Assembly: GCA_964406575.1 (NCBI GenBank) | Contig: CAYOSH010000004.1 | Span: 62,001-126,000 of the forward strand | DNA length: 64,000 nt | Direction of reading: 5' to 3' | Source of the DNA: WTAW01 sp964406575 | GTDB taxonomy: Bacteria > Acidobacteriota > Aminicenantia > Aminicenantales > Aminicenantaceae | Shown here: one piece after another, positions 17,630 through 27,440 of the stretch | How the letters are laid out: each line of letters starts with the position of its first letter | How positions within the stretch are numbered: the stretch's first letter is position 1 | Notes under the pieces: model-generated | What the model saw: only the letters and a program-made list of their open reading frames with translations | Databases searched by the model: none | What the model was told of the DNA's origin: nothing | Translations under genes and position numbers: made by a program

Positions 17630-18323
17630 ATGGGAGGTTTATTCGGCGTTGTCTCAAATCAGGATTGTGTTCTAGAGCTCTTCTATGGAACAGACTATCA
17701 CTCCCACCTGGGGACAAAACGTGGAGGACTTGCCGTAAGAGCCCCTGAGGGTTTCACACGATTTATCCATAATATTGAAAATGCCCAATTCAGGTCAAAA
17801 TTCGAAGATGACATCACCAAACTCAAAGGGAATCAGGGAATAGGCATTATCAGTGATACCGAGGATCAACCTGTTCTCATCTGGTTGCATCTTGGAAACT
17901 ACGCCATTGCCACGGTCGGGATCATACAAAACGCGGATGAAATTGCGAGGGAAGCTTTTGGCAAGCACGCGATACACTTTGCCGAGATGAGCGGTGGTGA
18001 GATCAATCCCACAGAACTCGTCGCCGCCCTGATCAATCAGGAGATGTCTTTTGTCGATGGTATCCAGAATGCCCAAGATGCAATCGATGGCTCTTGTTCT
18101 ATGCTTCTTTTGACTGAAGAGGGAGTTTACGCAGCGAGAGACAAATACGGACGGACGCCGATCGTTATCGGCGAAAAACCAAGAGATGCGAGACCTTGTG
18201 GCGAAGATGAAACTCATTTTGACATCCCTCAAATATCAGAGGCTGCAGGATCTTGTCAAAGCTATCGGACTTCCCAAAGAAAAGGTGTGCACATACTGCT
18301 GGGATGGAGTTGATTCGCGTTAA
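17630..18323 (+). pseudogene. amidophosphoribosyltransferase (purF) remnant, transferase domain deleted
   Basis: PurF makes phosphoribosylamine from PRPP and glutamine, the first step of purine synthesis. The first approximately 190 residues match the glutamine amidotransferase half (GTDYHSHLGTKRGGLAV, HNIENAQFRSKF, MSGGEINPTELVAALIN, AARDKYGRTPIVIGEK). At about 18180 the reading frame breaks. From there the next frame (+1), through the TAA at 18321-18323, encodes the natural PurF C-terminus (KYQRLQDLVKAIGLPKEK, then CTYCWDGVD). The approximately 230-240 residue phosphoribosyltransferase domain that should lie between is absent. A perfect AAGGAGG precedes the ATG. In the original frame the product would end at 18313 with an unrelated tail. 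The remnant cannot be a working PurF. It could be a recent deletion or an assembly error. Confidence 0.85.
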
Positions 18324-18381
18324 TTCTCTCTCGAATTCATAGGAATTGTGTCAGAGGCGTTGAAAAGCGGATGAGAGAAAA

Positions 18382-19233
18382 TCAAGAGGCAGGTTTATAG
18401 GTGACCTCGAGAGAAATTTCATCCTCTGCACCAAAAAGACGGAGCAAAACCTCGGTTTCAGAAGTCAACCATCGGGATAGATACTTCAGGTGCCCCTGGC
18501 TTATGGCATTCCCCCACTCCGAAATATCGTCCTTGTACGTGACATTTTCCCAAGAGATATTGTCTTCGACCGGTCTCCCATATTTCTGTGCCAGAAGGTC
18601 TTTGATCCTCTTAAAATCGGCAATATTCTGGTTTTTGTTCTCATGCTGCTCCAGGAAGCTGAGCTTTGCCCCTTTCAGCCTGTCACCCGTAAAGTAATAA
18701 CCGACCAGGCAGTCCCTTTCCAAGATCTTCTTCTGGTAGCCAAAAATCTCATAGCCCTGGGATTGCCCTTGATGGACAGGCTGTCCCTCTACACTCTTCA
18801 ACTGGTTTGTACTCATCTCCCATCTGGCTCTATCCAAATAAACCTCCGAAAGAAGAACCTTTGTGTTATTTTTCGCGTCGCCTTGGATAGTGATCACTTT
18901 AGTCACATCAAAAAGCTTATCCACTAAGGAATCAAGAACATACCCTGATTTGGTGCATCCAGTTTTTTGAGAAGTGAAATACACATAATTGAACACGCGC
19001 CGAAATTTCCTGTTACTGCTGAGAGTGAGGATATCGCCTTTATTCAAAGTTGCGAGGATATGGCTTTTTTGGTCGGGCTCCAGATAGATTTGGGCTTGGT
19101 CCGCGATAACAATGAGCTTTTTCCCCGCAGCAAAACTCATTGACATGAAGACGAATATGCAAGCGATAAAAGATATAAATTTCCATATGTGTTTAGGTTT
19201 ATTGGTCATTGGTTTTTGCTTTTTCGCCCTCAT
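18382..19233 (-). CDS. exported SH3-like domain protein
   Basis: This is an approximately 283-residue protein with an N-terminal hydrophobic signal (WKFISFIACIFVFMSMSFAAG). A bacterial SH3-like domain at about residues 40-110 follows (KLIVIADQAQIYLEPDQKSHILATL, then GYVLDSLV). A C-terminal approximately 160-residue region (LDRARWEMSTNQLKS, YGRPVEDNISWEN) resembles secreted domains that carry amphipathic repeats. I do not recognise a named family for it. Such SH3 proteins bind cell-wall or other envelope ligands. The start is uncertain: ATGs at 19233 and 19209 and a TTG at 19272 are all possible, and none has a clear ribosome site. Confidence 0.65.
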   Translation of the reverse strand: MRAKKQKPMTNKPKHIWKFISFIACIFVFMSMSFAAGKKLIVIADQAQIYLEPDQKSHILATLNKGDILTLSSNRKFRRVFNYVYFTSQKTGCTKSGYVLDSLVDKLFDVTKVITIQGDAKNNTKVLLSEVYLDRARWEMSTNQLKSVEGQPVHQGQSQGYEIFGYQKKILERDCLVGYYFTGDRLKGAKLSFLEQHENKNQNIADFKRIKDLLAQKYGRPVEDNISWENVTYKDDISEWGNAISQGHLKYLSRWLTSETEVLLRLFGAEDEISLEVTYKPAS

Positions 19234-19366
19234 CGCTGCCGAATTAACATTTTTTGTCACAATATTTGACAAATATTTTCATTATATGTCTACACAATAC
19301 GCTTCTATTAACTCTCCGTCAATCGCCCTTAAGGGTGATATTGGGGGGGTGATGCTGAATACCTGT

Positions 19367-20755
19367 TCACAGGTTCTTAACTGACATTTCCGGCCTGAAA
19401 TGGAGAAAATTATCGCGCCCTTTATCCTTAGCGAAGTACATGGCGAGGTCGGCATTCTTCATCAGTGTCTCAGAATCCTTGCCATCCACCGGATAAATAG
19501 CCGTCCCGATACTCGCTGTGATACTCTGAAACTGGCCGTCGAGTAAAAAAGGCTTCCTGACAGCCTCTAGCACTTTTTGGGCAACTTTGGAGACATTCCC
19601 GTCACTTTCCACTTCTGGCAGTATATACATAAATTCATCCCCACCCATCCGGGCGAGCGTATCGCTCTCACGGAGCAGACTCTTCAGGCGCTCGGCCACA
19701 GCTTTTAGAAGCTGGTCCCCAGTGCTGTGCCCCAACGTATCGTTGATGATCTTAAATCGGTCCAAGTCGATATAGATGAGGGCAAGTTTTGTCATGTTTC
19801 TCCGAGCACGGGCTAACTCCATCGCGATCCTGTCATAGAAGACCAGTCGGTTCGTCAGTTTGGTCAAAGGATCATGCGTGGCTGTGTGGATCAACTGTTT
19901 TTCCGCGAGCTTTCTCGGTGTAATATCCCGCGATATCACACAAAAGACCTTTTTCCCTCTGTAGGAAACCAGATTCACATTGATTTCGACATCTACGTAG
20001 GTCCCATCCTTTCTCCGGTACTGCATCTCTCCTTTGTAATAATTTCGTTCCTTAAGAATACGCAAAATTTTCTGGTAAATATCATCTTGGCCGTTGGCCA
20101 CAAAGTCATAAAGACTCAGCCCGGGAATTTCTTCAAGAGAATAGCCAAGGAGGCGCTGTAGGGATTGATTGGCTTCGAGAATAACTCGAGTTCCCACATC
20201 TGCCAGAAAAATGCACTCTGTGCTTTGCAGCATTACGGCTTTGTATCTCTCTTCATTCTCGGTCAAGGTCTCTTCCTTTTCTTTCCAATCGGTGATGTTC
20301 TGAATGACCACAACATAAGCGAAATAATCCTTTGTTTGATACTTGAGAGGCGAAATCCGCGCACTGAACCAAATTTCTTCTCTATTGATCGTCATGAGAA
20401 AATCAAAATGCTGGACGTTCCCGTAGTCTTCAACACGGTGAAGCGCATTTTGGAACAATTCAGCAACATCTTTGGGCAGGACCTCAGTGAAGTGCTTTCC
20501 AAGGAAATTTTTTGGTTGGGCAAACAAGTCCTTTCTATCCGGCGCTTGGAAATACTTGTGAAAGGTCCCGTCCATGCCAAGGATAAAAATGATTTCTTCC
20601 AGTGAGTAAAGGACGGAAAGAAAGATTTTCTCGCTCTTTTTCAGAGCATCCTCATTCAGCTTGCACTCAACAATAGCTGTCTCCAGTTCTTCGATCCTTT
20701 TTTTCAGTTTTATTCTGTCCGTAGAGGTGTAATCTTTTTTTTCTGAATCCTTCAT
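19367..20755 (-). CDS. PAS-PAS-GGDEF diguanylate cyclase
   Basis: This 462-residue cytoplasmic signalling protein makes cyclic-di-GMP from two GTP. Residues 1-40 form a coiled coil, PAS domains lie at about 45-160 and 168-285 (GYSLEEIPG, GEMQYRRKDGTYVDVEI), and a GGDEF domain follows. The active-site GGDEF is intact at 371-375, and the RESD product-inhibition site lies five residues before it, so feedback control by c-di-GMP is expected. No EAL domain is fused. No membrane segment or other obvious input is present, so sensing must be by the PAS domains. Confidence 0.92.
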   Translation of the reverse strand: MKDSEKKDYTSTDRIKLKKRIEELETAIVECKLNEDALKKSEKIFLSVLYSLEEIIFILGMDGTFHKYFQAPDRKDLFAQPKNFLGKHFTEVLPKDVAELFQNALHRVEDYGNVQHFDFLMTINREEIWFSARISPLKYQTKDYFAYVVVIQNITDWKEKEETLTENEERYKAVMLQSTECIFLADVGTRVILEANQSLQRLLGYSLEEIPGLSLYDFVANGQDDIYQKILRILKERNYYKGEMQYRRKDGTYVDVEINVNLVSYRGKKVFCVISRDITPRKLAEKQLIHTATHDPLTKLTNRLVFYDRIAMELARARRNMTKLALIYIDLDRFKIINDTLGHSTGDQLLKAVAERLKSLLRESDTLARMGGDEFMYILPEVESDGNVSKVAQKVLEAVRKPFLLDGQFQSITASIGTAIYPVDGKDSETLMKNADLAMYFAKDKGRDNFLHFRPEMSVKNL

Positions 20756-20927
20756 TCTAGCCCTGCAACCCTGGCAAAATTCTTATGGTCGCATATTAAC
20801 TAGGCAAATTATGTGCCAAACCTGGCTAGAATCTAAAGGCTTATTTTTAAATAAGTTATGTCCAATTTACATAAAATTGGCCAGTTCAATTACCAATTTT
20901 TGTCATCATTATGCCATTAATTGACAA

Positions 20928-22049
20928 CTAATCTCGTTCTGCCATTAGGAGCCTTTCCCCTATCGGAGGGTGGGAATAATACAGCAGTTTTACCCACCAA
21001 TTGGGATAGGCATTGGCGAGGTTGCGGTTGGCGAGCCCTGCAAGAGCAGTTTTAAATGTTTCCCTCTGTTGGATGTGGTTCAATGCATATCTATCGGCCT
21101 GTCCCTCAAAATAACGGGATAGAATGTTCGAGAGTGGACCGAAAAGAAATCCGGAAAGGGCTGCCATGAGTATGGCAAAGATTGGAAAGAGAGCGAGGTT
21201 TGCACGTGTGGATGAGAGGAACGAGGGGAATGCGCCTCTCATAAGAATATTGAGGAGAAAAAAAACAACAAGTTGTTGTGTGGTACCCAGAGCGATATGT
21301 TTCCAGATGTGTTTGTGTTTGTAATGTCCCACCTCATGCGCAATGATGGATACAATTTCCGCTATCGTCATGTTCGTCATCAAATTGTCTCCTAAGACAA
21401 CCCGACGTGTTTTTCCCAAACCTGCGAGGAATGCGTTTTCCTTTTTTGTCTGCCGGCTCATGTCCTCCACAAAAAAACCGCTGCTTTTCAAGCCACCCTC
21501 ACTGAGTATTTTGCTAAGTGCATCCGTCAGTATTTCGTCTTTGATAGGTGTGTACTTGTTAAAAATTGGTAGGATCAGAACCGGGAACAATGTGGCAAAT
21601 AAAACGCTCACGAGAGCCATGGCCAGGCCAGCGATCCACCACCACTGTTGGGGATACTGGTCCAAAATCCAGAAAAGAATGCCAAGAAGAAGAGCAAATA
21701 TCACCAGCCCCACAAGATATGATTTCACCTGCTCCCAGAGCCAACCTTTCATGGTTAAATTCGAAAAACCCCATTTGTGCTCATGGATGTAACTGCTGTA
21801 AAAGCTGAGGGGAAAACCGACGACAACCAAGACAGCTTGGAATACGAGGATGTAGGCCCAAAACGCCCAGATCACAGACCTATTTGAGAAAAGAATGGCC
21901 AGTCCAGAGCTCAATCCGCTGTAATAAAATGCCAAAAGAACGACCAAAGAAAGTAGCATTCCCAACAGGCCGAGCAACCGTTTTTCCTTTTCATACTGCC
22001 TGGCTTGCTGTTGTTTTTCTCGATCCAGAAGCGGATGTATTTTTTCCAT
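20928..22049 (-). CDS. M48-family Ste24-like membrane zinc metalloprotease
   Basis: This 373-residue integral membrane endopeptidase resembles CAAX prenyl protease 1 (Ste24). Several membrane helices lie in residues 28-160, the zinc motif HEVGH is at about 238-242, and the third zinc ligand Glu is in YFEGQADRYALNH. The TRQTKKENAFLAG-like MSRQTKKENAFLAGLGKTRRVV segment before the zinc site is characteristic. In bacteria members help in membrane-protein quality control. The gene is monocistronic with 172 bases to the GGDEF gene. Confidence 0.9.
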   Translation of the reverse strand: MEKIHPLLDREKQQQARQYEKEKRLLGLLGMLLSLVVLLAFYYSGLSSGLAILFSNRSVIWAFWAYILVFQAVLVVVGFPLSFYSSYIHEHKWGFSNLTMKGWLWEQVKSYLVGLVIFALLLGILFWILDQYPQQWWWIAGLAMALVSVLFATLFPVLILPIFNKYTPIKDEILTDALSKILSEGGLKSSGFFVEDMSRQTKKENAFLAGLGKTRRVVLGDNLMTNMTIAEIVSIIAHEVGHYKHKHIWKHIALGTTQQLVVFFLLNILMRGAFPSFLSSTRANLALFPIFAILMAALSGFLFGPLSNILSRYFEGQADRYALNHIQQRETFKTALAGLANRNLANAYPNWWVKLLYYSHPPIGERLLMAERD

Positions 22050-22303
22050 TTTTAAGACCCGTCATCCTTAATTGAGATGGCTATTGGGATGAGAGGAAAT
22101 CACGCCTTTAAAATACCATCTCTCACCGAACAAGACAACAGGTACGACTTGAGTCAAATTCCTTTCCGAGGAGAAACATTTCCAATTGGTTTCGAGGGAA
22201 AGCGTTTCTAAAACCGTGATGGAGATGGAAACGGAGGCTGATCAATCAATAAGTTGAGTTTTTTAGGAAAGATGGGTATGATTCGGAAAGACTGTTGGAG
22301 AAC

Positions 22304-23050
22304 ATGGATCTCGCACACCTCGCTTTGCTCTTCGGCATCGGCGCCATCGCTGGCTTTATTAATGTGAATGCCGGCGGAGGTTCCACTCTGACTCTGCCCG
22401 CCCTCATTTTTTTGGGCCTCGACGCAGCTCTGGCTAACGGCACGAACAGGGTGGCCATATTCATTCAAAACATTTTCGCTGTGGCCTCATTTCGCAAGCG
22501 AAAAGTCCATCAATTCAAAACGAGCCTCAAGTTTGCTTTTTTCACACTTCCCGGAGCTATTATCGGGGCGATATTAGCCACGCGAGTGAGCAATCTCTTG
22601 TTCCAGCGGATCCTGGGTGTGGTCTTAATATGCGTCGTCTTTTCCATGTTCTTAACCCGATCCTACAACACTAACAACTCCAGCCAGCAAGATACGGATA
22701 ATTGGCTGATCTATCCCGCTCTGGTCGGCATAGGATTTTATGGTGGATTCGTCCAAGCAGGAGTGGGATTCCTGTTCATGGCAGCGCTCTATCATTTTTG
22801 CCATCTAAACCTGGTGAGGGTGAACATGCACAAAGTGTTCATCATCTTGATCTACACATTCCCTGCAATCCTTGTGTTTGCTCTCACAGGAAACGTGAAT
22901 TGGGGATTCGGATTGGTTCTTGCCGCAGGAAATGCGCTCGGCGGATGGTGGGGCGCTCATGCGGCTGTCAAGGGGGGGGAAAAAGTTATCCGCATCATAT
23001 TATCGATCGCTATCACGATAATGGCCCTCAAACTTTTCGGCCTATTTTAG
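22304..23050 (+). CDS. TauE/SafE-family anion exporter
   Basis: This is an approximately 248-residue multi-spanning membrane protein. The internally repeated TauE/SafE pattern is clear: GIGAIAGFINVNAGGGSTLTLPAL in the first half and GFYGGFVQAGVGFLFMAALYHF in the second, with AGNALGGWWGAHAA near the end. Members export sulfite, sulfoacetate or other organosulfonates, or take up such anions; the substrate is not visible. An in-frame TTG at 22295 is an alternative start; the ATG at 22304 is three bases after GGAG. Confidence 0.88.
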   Translation: MDLAHLALLFGIGAIAGFINVNAGGGSTLTLPALIFLGLDAALANGTNRVAIFIQNIFAVASFRKRKVHQFKTSLKFAFFTLPGAIIGAILATRVSNLLFQRILGVVLICVVFSMFLTRSYNTNNSSQQDTDNWLIYPALVGIGFYGGFVQAGVGFLFMAALYHFCHLNLVRVNMHKVFIILIYTFPAILVFALTGNVNWGFGLVLAAGNALGGWWGAHAAVKGGEKVIRIILSIAITIMALKLFGLF

Positions 23051-23106
23051 TCAAAATAACAGACAGACATAAACTAGAGAGACACAGTATTAACTCTCCT
23101 TTGGAC

Positions 23107-26100
23107 TTAAAATACGATCTTTTGACGACTGAGGATCATCGGATCCTCATCCCTGGTTGAAATCGGCCTCAGCCGGTAGATGTAGGTGGTGGTTTTGGGC
23201 CACAAAGTGCACCAGTCATGGGGGCGCGCGCCCCAACTGTTGTCCCCTCCCACGCCCATTTGTTTATAATCAACATTCACAATGACATAGGGCTGCCGGG
23301 CCAATTTATAGCTGTGAGATGCCTGCTCAAGATCCTCTGCCGTAAAATGTCTGGCGCTTGTGCTCAGGAATGGCAGTCCGGTGGCTAGCAATCCCATCCC
23401 ACTCTTATCTGTCAAAGACATCCACCGTACATCTGTTTTGTTCCCATTCTCTTGAGGCCGGGAATAATCGACAAATTGCTCCTCTACCGGACCTCGGTAG
23501 AGGCCCACTCTCGCACCTGATTTTCTGTCCCAATGGGTCTCATGGGGACCTCTGCCGTACCAGGAGAGCGTATCGAACGCCGGAGGAAGGGTCATCTGCA
23601 TCCCAAACCTGGGAAGCTCAGGCAGTTCTCCCTGTGGCTCGAACCGTCCCTCGATGAGCACATCCCCACTCCCGCACACAGTGAAGATCGTCGTGTAAGG
23701 CGAATCATTGGCGGCCAAAGCGCTTTCAACAGTGATCTGGATAGCCTGAGGGGCGATTGTCTTGACCTTCACTCCCAAAATTTTTCTGTCTCTGCCGGCA
23801 TGGCGCCAGATCCCACAGCGTTCAGGCATGTTATTCCCCCTACCATTGTCTATGGGGGCGCGCCAAAAATGAGGCACCGGACCGGATCTTACGAGCTCGA
23901 CTCCATGGTACTGGAATGACATGAGAGTGCCCTCTTTTTTTGAAAAATGAAGGCCAAAATTGGCCCCGGAAATTTCTAAAGAGTCCTCTTTCTCAACCGC
24001 ACTCAATTCCGGCATGTCGGAAACATTCAAGACCGTTTTTAGGGGAGTCGGCCAGGGTATCAAGAATTGTTCCCATGCGATCTCATGGCCTTCTTCACCC
24101 CAGAGAGTGGCTTTTTTCAACCGAAAACTCAGCTCCAACCAATATTCTGCGCCAGGTTTCAGACCGCTTTTTTGAATGGGCACAGTGACACTCTCTCCGT
24201 CCCCGGGTGCAACATTAAAATCGGGGAGAGTGCCACTGGAAATCACGGTGGCTCCTTCTTTGAGCTCCCAAATGCCTGTGAATTCTTTTAAGTTTGTGAA
24301 ATCGAATCTGTTGATAATGTCCAATTGACCAGCCGCTAAGTTCCCAGGCTTGAACTGGATATACTGGTAGACTTTTTTCACTTCAAAGAGACTGGGGTGT
24401 GGGGTTCTGTCCGGAGCGACCAGTCCATTCATGCAAAAATTCCCGTCACTGGGTGTACCCGGAGGCCCAAAATCACCCCCATAAGCCCAGAAAAAATCCC
24501 TTCCGGATTCTCCTGTTCGAGATATTTTTGCCGACCTTGAGACCCATTCCTCAGGCACCTGTTTTCTCAAGCCCTGGTCTACCCAATCCCAGATGAATCC
24601 TCCCTGAAGATGTTTGTACGCATAGATCAGGTCCCAGTAAGATAACAGATCCCCTACGCTGTTACCCATAGCATGGGCGTACTCGCACATGATGTACGGC
24701 CTATCCAGATCCTTAAGACCGTAGGCCTTCACCCGCTCGGGCCTGGGATACATGGGACAGATGATATCCGTGTGGGGCCGCTCCTCTGCCCGTTCGTAAT
24801 GAACCGGGCGTGTGGGGTCCCGGTGATGGATCCAAGCGGAGGTGGCCCCGAAATTCACGCCATCCCCCCCTTCGTTCCCGAGAGACCAGATGATGACCGA
24901 TGGGTGGTTCTTGTCCCTCTCCACCATCCGGATAGTCCGGTCGAGATGAGCCTCACGCCATTCTGGATTATTTCCCAGTGTGCGATCAGGGTGATACCCC
25001 ATTCCATGGGATTCAATGTTCGCTTCATCGATCAGATAAAGCCCATACAGATCACAGAGGCTGTACCACTTGGGATCGTTGGGATAATGGGATGTGCGCA
25101 CGGCGTTGATGTTGAACTGTTTCATCCGTTTGATGTCCTGCAGCATGGACTCTTCAGATATTGTGTGTCCTGTGTCCGGGTCGTGTTCGTGGCGGTTGAC
25201 CCCTTTAAGCAGGATGGGCACTCCATTGACAAGGAGTTGCCCTCCCTTTATCTCGACCTCACGAAAACCCGTTTTCCAGGGAACGGCCTCAACGATTGCC
25301 CCATCTTCGTCTTTCAAGATAAGCAAAAAGGTGTAGAGATGAGGCTTCTCTGCGGACCACTTTCGTGGATTTTCGACCGTCCGCTGGATATTCAACACTA
25401 CCTCCTCCCCGGCCCTAATCTGAACGGTCTTTACTATAGGTTGGAGAAATGGCGCCTTGTCTTCATCAAAAGATAAGATCTCCAGCGAACACCTGCGCTC
25501 CTTCTTCGAATAATTCTGGAGAGACACATCCATCTTGAGAGCAGCATTCCTGTAGGAATCATCAAGGTCCGTCTGGATCCAGAAATCACGGATGTGGATG
25601 TCATCGGTCGCAAAAAGAAAAACATCGCGGAAGATCCCACTCAGGTGCCAGAAATCCTGGCCCTCGAGATAGGAGCCATCGCTCCAGCGGTACACCTCGA
25701 CCGCCAGGGCGTTCCGTTTCCCCCAGAGGTACGGCGTGATGTCGAATTCTGCGGGCGTCCGGCTTCCCTGGCTGTATCCAACCCTCTGACCGTTCACCCA
25801 AAGATAAAAAGCGGATTCCACCCCCGCAAAATGGATGAACACCTGGCGCTCTCGCCATTCATCAGGGATCTCGAATTTAAGCCGGTACGATCCCACAGGA
25901 TTGTTGTCGTGAGGAATGTATGGAGGGTCGGCTTTGCCAAAGGGATAAGGCACATTGGTGTAGATAGGAATTCCGAATCCACACATCTGCCAATTCGAAG
26001 GGACAGGAATCCCTTCCCACTCGGAATCGTCAAAATCCGTCCTGTAAAAATCCACGATCCTATCTGCAGGGCTCTTGACCCAACGGAATTTCCACGTTCC

Positions 26101-26304
26101 GTTGAGAGAAAGAACAAAGGGAGACACATGGGGATCACCGCTGAGAGCCGATATTGTGTCGGGAAAGGCAGTCAGAGTGGCATGGGGAGCTCTTCGATTT
26201 TTTTCCAGTACAGAAGGATTCTCCCAATCGTTGATGGCCTGTTGGGAGAGGCCGAAAATGATCACACTGATGAAGACAGAAAAGAAAGCGATGGCTCTTT
26301 TCAT
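23107..26304 (-). CDS. exported GH2 beta-galactosidase (LacZ-type)
   Basis: This is a 1065-residue family 2 glycoside hydrolase with an N-terminal signal peptide (KRAIAFFSVFISVIIFG). Domains run as sugar-binding jelly roll (about 65-225), Ig-like domain (about 230-350), TIM barrel (about 350-640), a second Ig-like domain and the C-terminal large beta-gal small-chain domain. The acid/base Glu478 lies in WSLGNEGGDG and the nucleophile Glu541 in CEYAHAMGNS. I chose the ATG at 26302-26304 because GGAGGG precedes it and the signal peptide begins there. It follows the NagX-like gene by 32 bases, suggesting release of galactose next to amino-sugar processing. Confidence 0.92.
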   Translation of the reverse strand: MKRAIAFFSVFISVIIFGLSQQAINDWENPSVLEKNRRAPHATLTAFPDTISALSGDPHVSPFVLSLNGTWKFRWVKSPADRIVDFYRTDFDDSEWEGIPVPSNWQMCGFGIPIYTNVPYPFGKADPPYIPHDNNPVGSYRLKFEIPDEWRERQVFIHFAGVESAFYLWVNGQRVGYSQGSRTPAEFDITPYLWGKRNALAVEVYRWSDGSYLEGQDFWHLSGIFRDVFLFATDDIHIRDFWIQTDLDDSYRNAALKMDVSLQNYSKKERRCSLEILSFDEDKAPFLQPIVKTVQIRAGEEVVLNIQRTVENPRKWSAEKPHLYTFLLILKDEDGAIVEAVPWKTGFREVEIKGGQLLVNGVPILLKGVNRHEHDPDTGHTISEESMLQDIKRMKQFNINAVRTSHYPNDPKWYSLCDLYGLYLIDEANIESHGMGYHPDRTLGNNPEWREAHLDRTIRMVERDKNHPSVIIWSLGNEGGDGVNFGATSAWIHHRDPTRPVHYERAEERPHTDIICPMYPRPERVKAYGLKDLDRPYIMCEYAHAMGNSVGDLLSYWDLIYAYKHLQGGFIWDWVDQGLRKQVPEEWVSRSAKISRTGESGRDFFWAYGGDFGPPGTPSDGNFCMNGLVAPDRTPHPSLFEVKKVYQYIQFKPGNLAAGQLDIINRFDFTNLKEFTGIWELKEGATVISSGTLPDFNVAPGDGESVTVPIQKSGLKPGAEYWLELSFRLKKATLWGEEGHEIAWEQFLIPWPTPLKTVLNVSDMPELSAVEKEDSLEISGANFGLHFSKKEGTLMSFQYHGVELVRSGPVPHFWRAPIDNGRGNNMPERCGIWRHAGRDRKILGVKVKTIAPQAIQITVESALAANDSPYTTIFTVCGSGDVLIEGRFEPQGELPELPRFGMQMTLPPAFDTLSWYGRGPHETHWDRKSGARVGLYRGPVEEQFVDYSRPQENGNKTDVRWMSLTDKSGMGLLATGLPFLSTSARHFTAEDLEQASHSYKLARQPYVIVNVDYKQMGVGGDNSWGARPHDWCTLWPKTTTYIYRLRPISTRDEDPMILSRQKIVF

Positions 26305-26336
26305 GTTCAGACCCTCCGATTCATAAATGACCCGAA

Positions 26337-27440
26337 TTATATCCGGATGAATATCCTTTTCTTGTACAGAGGCCACAAGATAAAAAACCAGATCGTGAGA
26401 ATCAACAGGGGGAAGAGCAAAGACCCAATAAAATTCCCCGCTAAAGGAACCAGAAGACTATCGTAAATAAATGTTTTCAGAGGGATCGTTCTCCCTCCCG
26501 AGGAAATCTTCACCAAAGCAATCGATTTGGCCATGAGAGTGGATCCTACATAGACAGCGATTGCATTGGTGCCGAACACGAGATAAGGATAGGCCCACTT
26601 TTTGATCCCCAGTCTATCAACGAGCCCATAACAGAGTCCTAAAACAAGCATCGCAGCGCCCGCCGTAAAAAGCACAAACGTGCTTGTCCAGAGCTGTTTG
26701 TTGATCGGGAAATAGCGATGAAGCCAGAGCCCCCCGAAAGTCAAGACAATTCCGGCAAAAAAAAGCCCTGATGTCTTGAGACCTTTCGGCCGAGATGAGC
26801 GCAGCCTGTCTCCAACCATAGTCCCCAGTAGGGTCGTAACGAAAGCAGGAAGAGTGCTGAGGATTCCCTCTGGATCAAAGTTCGGGGTGTATAGATGGCC
26901 GTAAAGGAGTTTTGTATCGATATAGCCACAGAGATTCCCCTTTAATTCAAAGACTCCAGCCCCGTATCCCGGGACGGGAACAAACTTCAGGATAAGCCAG
27001 TAAGCTATAAGAAATCCAGCAGAAATCAAAACTCTAGATCTTGTTCCCGTCTTGAGAAATATCAACGAAGCTACGAGGTAACAGATGGCGATGCGCTGGA
27101 GCACCCCGGGGATCCTGAGGGTAGAAAAATCGAACTGAGGGATCAGGCGAAGACAAAGGCCCAGACCGAACAGGATTATGGCTCTGCGGAAGATTTTAAA
27201 ATAAAGAGGAAAAACCCTGGAGCTCTGCGTTTTCCTCCGAGAAAGGGAAAAGGACAAAGAAACGCCAACAATAAAGAGAAAAAAAGGAAAAACAAGGTCC
27301 GTTGGAGTCCAACCATGCCATTCAGCGTGACGCAAGGGAGCATAAACATATTTCCAGCTCCCGGGATTGTTGACCAGGATCATCAGAGCGATGGTCATGC
27401 CGCGGAAAACATCCAATGATACCAGTCGTTCGTCAGCCAT
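26337..27440 (-). CDS. NagX/HGSNAT-like membrane acyltransferase (DUF5009/COG4299)
   Basis: This is a 367-residue membrane protein with about ten helices. The N-terminal RLVSLDVFRGMTIALMILVNNPG and the HGWTPTDLVFPFFLFIVG segment are the hallmark of heparan-alpha-glucosaminide N-acetyltransferase relatives and of NagX. The human enzyme acetylates terminal glucosamine across the membrane; bacterial NagX lies in N-acetylglucosamine loci. The gene leads an operon with the GH2 beta-galactosidase. No ribosome site precedes the ATG, and TTGACA/TATAAA sits just upstream, so the leader may be very short. Confidence 0.88.
   Translation of the reverse strand: MADERLVSLDVFRGMTIALMILVNNPGSWKYVYAPLRHAEWHGWTPTDLVFPFFLFIVGVSLSFSLSRRKTQSSRVFPLYFKIFRRAIILFGLGLCLRLIPQFDFSTLRIPGVLQRIAICYLVASLIFLKTGTRSRVLISAGFLIAYWLILKFVPVPGYGAGVFELKGNLCGYIDTKLLYGHLYTPNFDPEGILSTLPAFVTTLLGTMVGDRLRSSRPKGLKTSGLFFAGIVLTFGGLWLHRYFPINKQLWTSTFVLFTAGAAMLVLGLCYGLVDRLGIKKWAYPYLVFGTNAIAVYVGSTLMAKSIALVKISSGGRTIPLKTFIYDSLLVPLAGNFIGSLLFPLLILTIWFFILWPLYKKRIFIRI

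Noticed and set aside
24673..26466. Long open frames on the plus strand (267 and 290 codons) inside the GH2 gene
   Set aside because: They lie fully antisense to a well-supported beta-galactosidase with intact catalytic motifs and show no family signature of their own.
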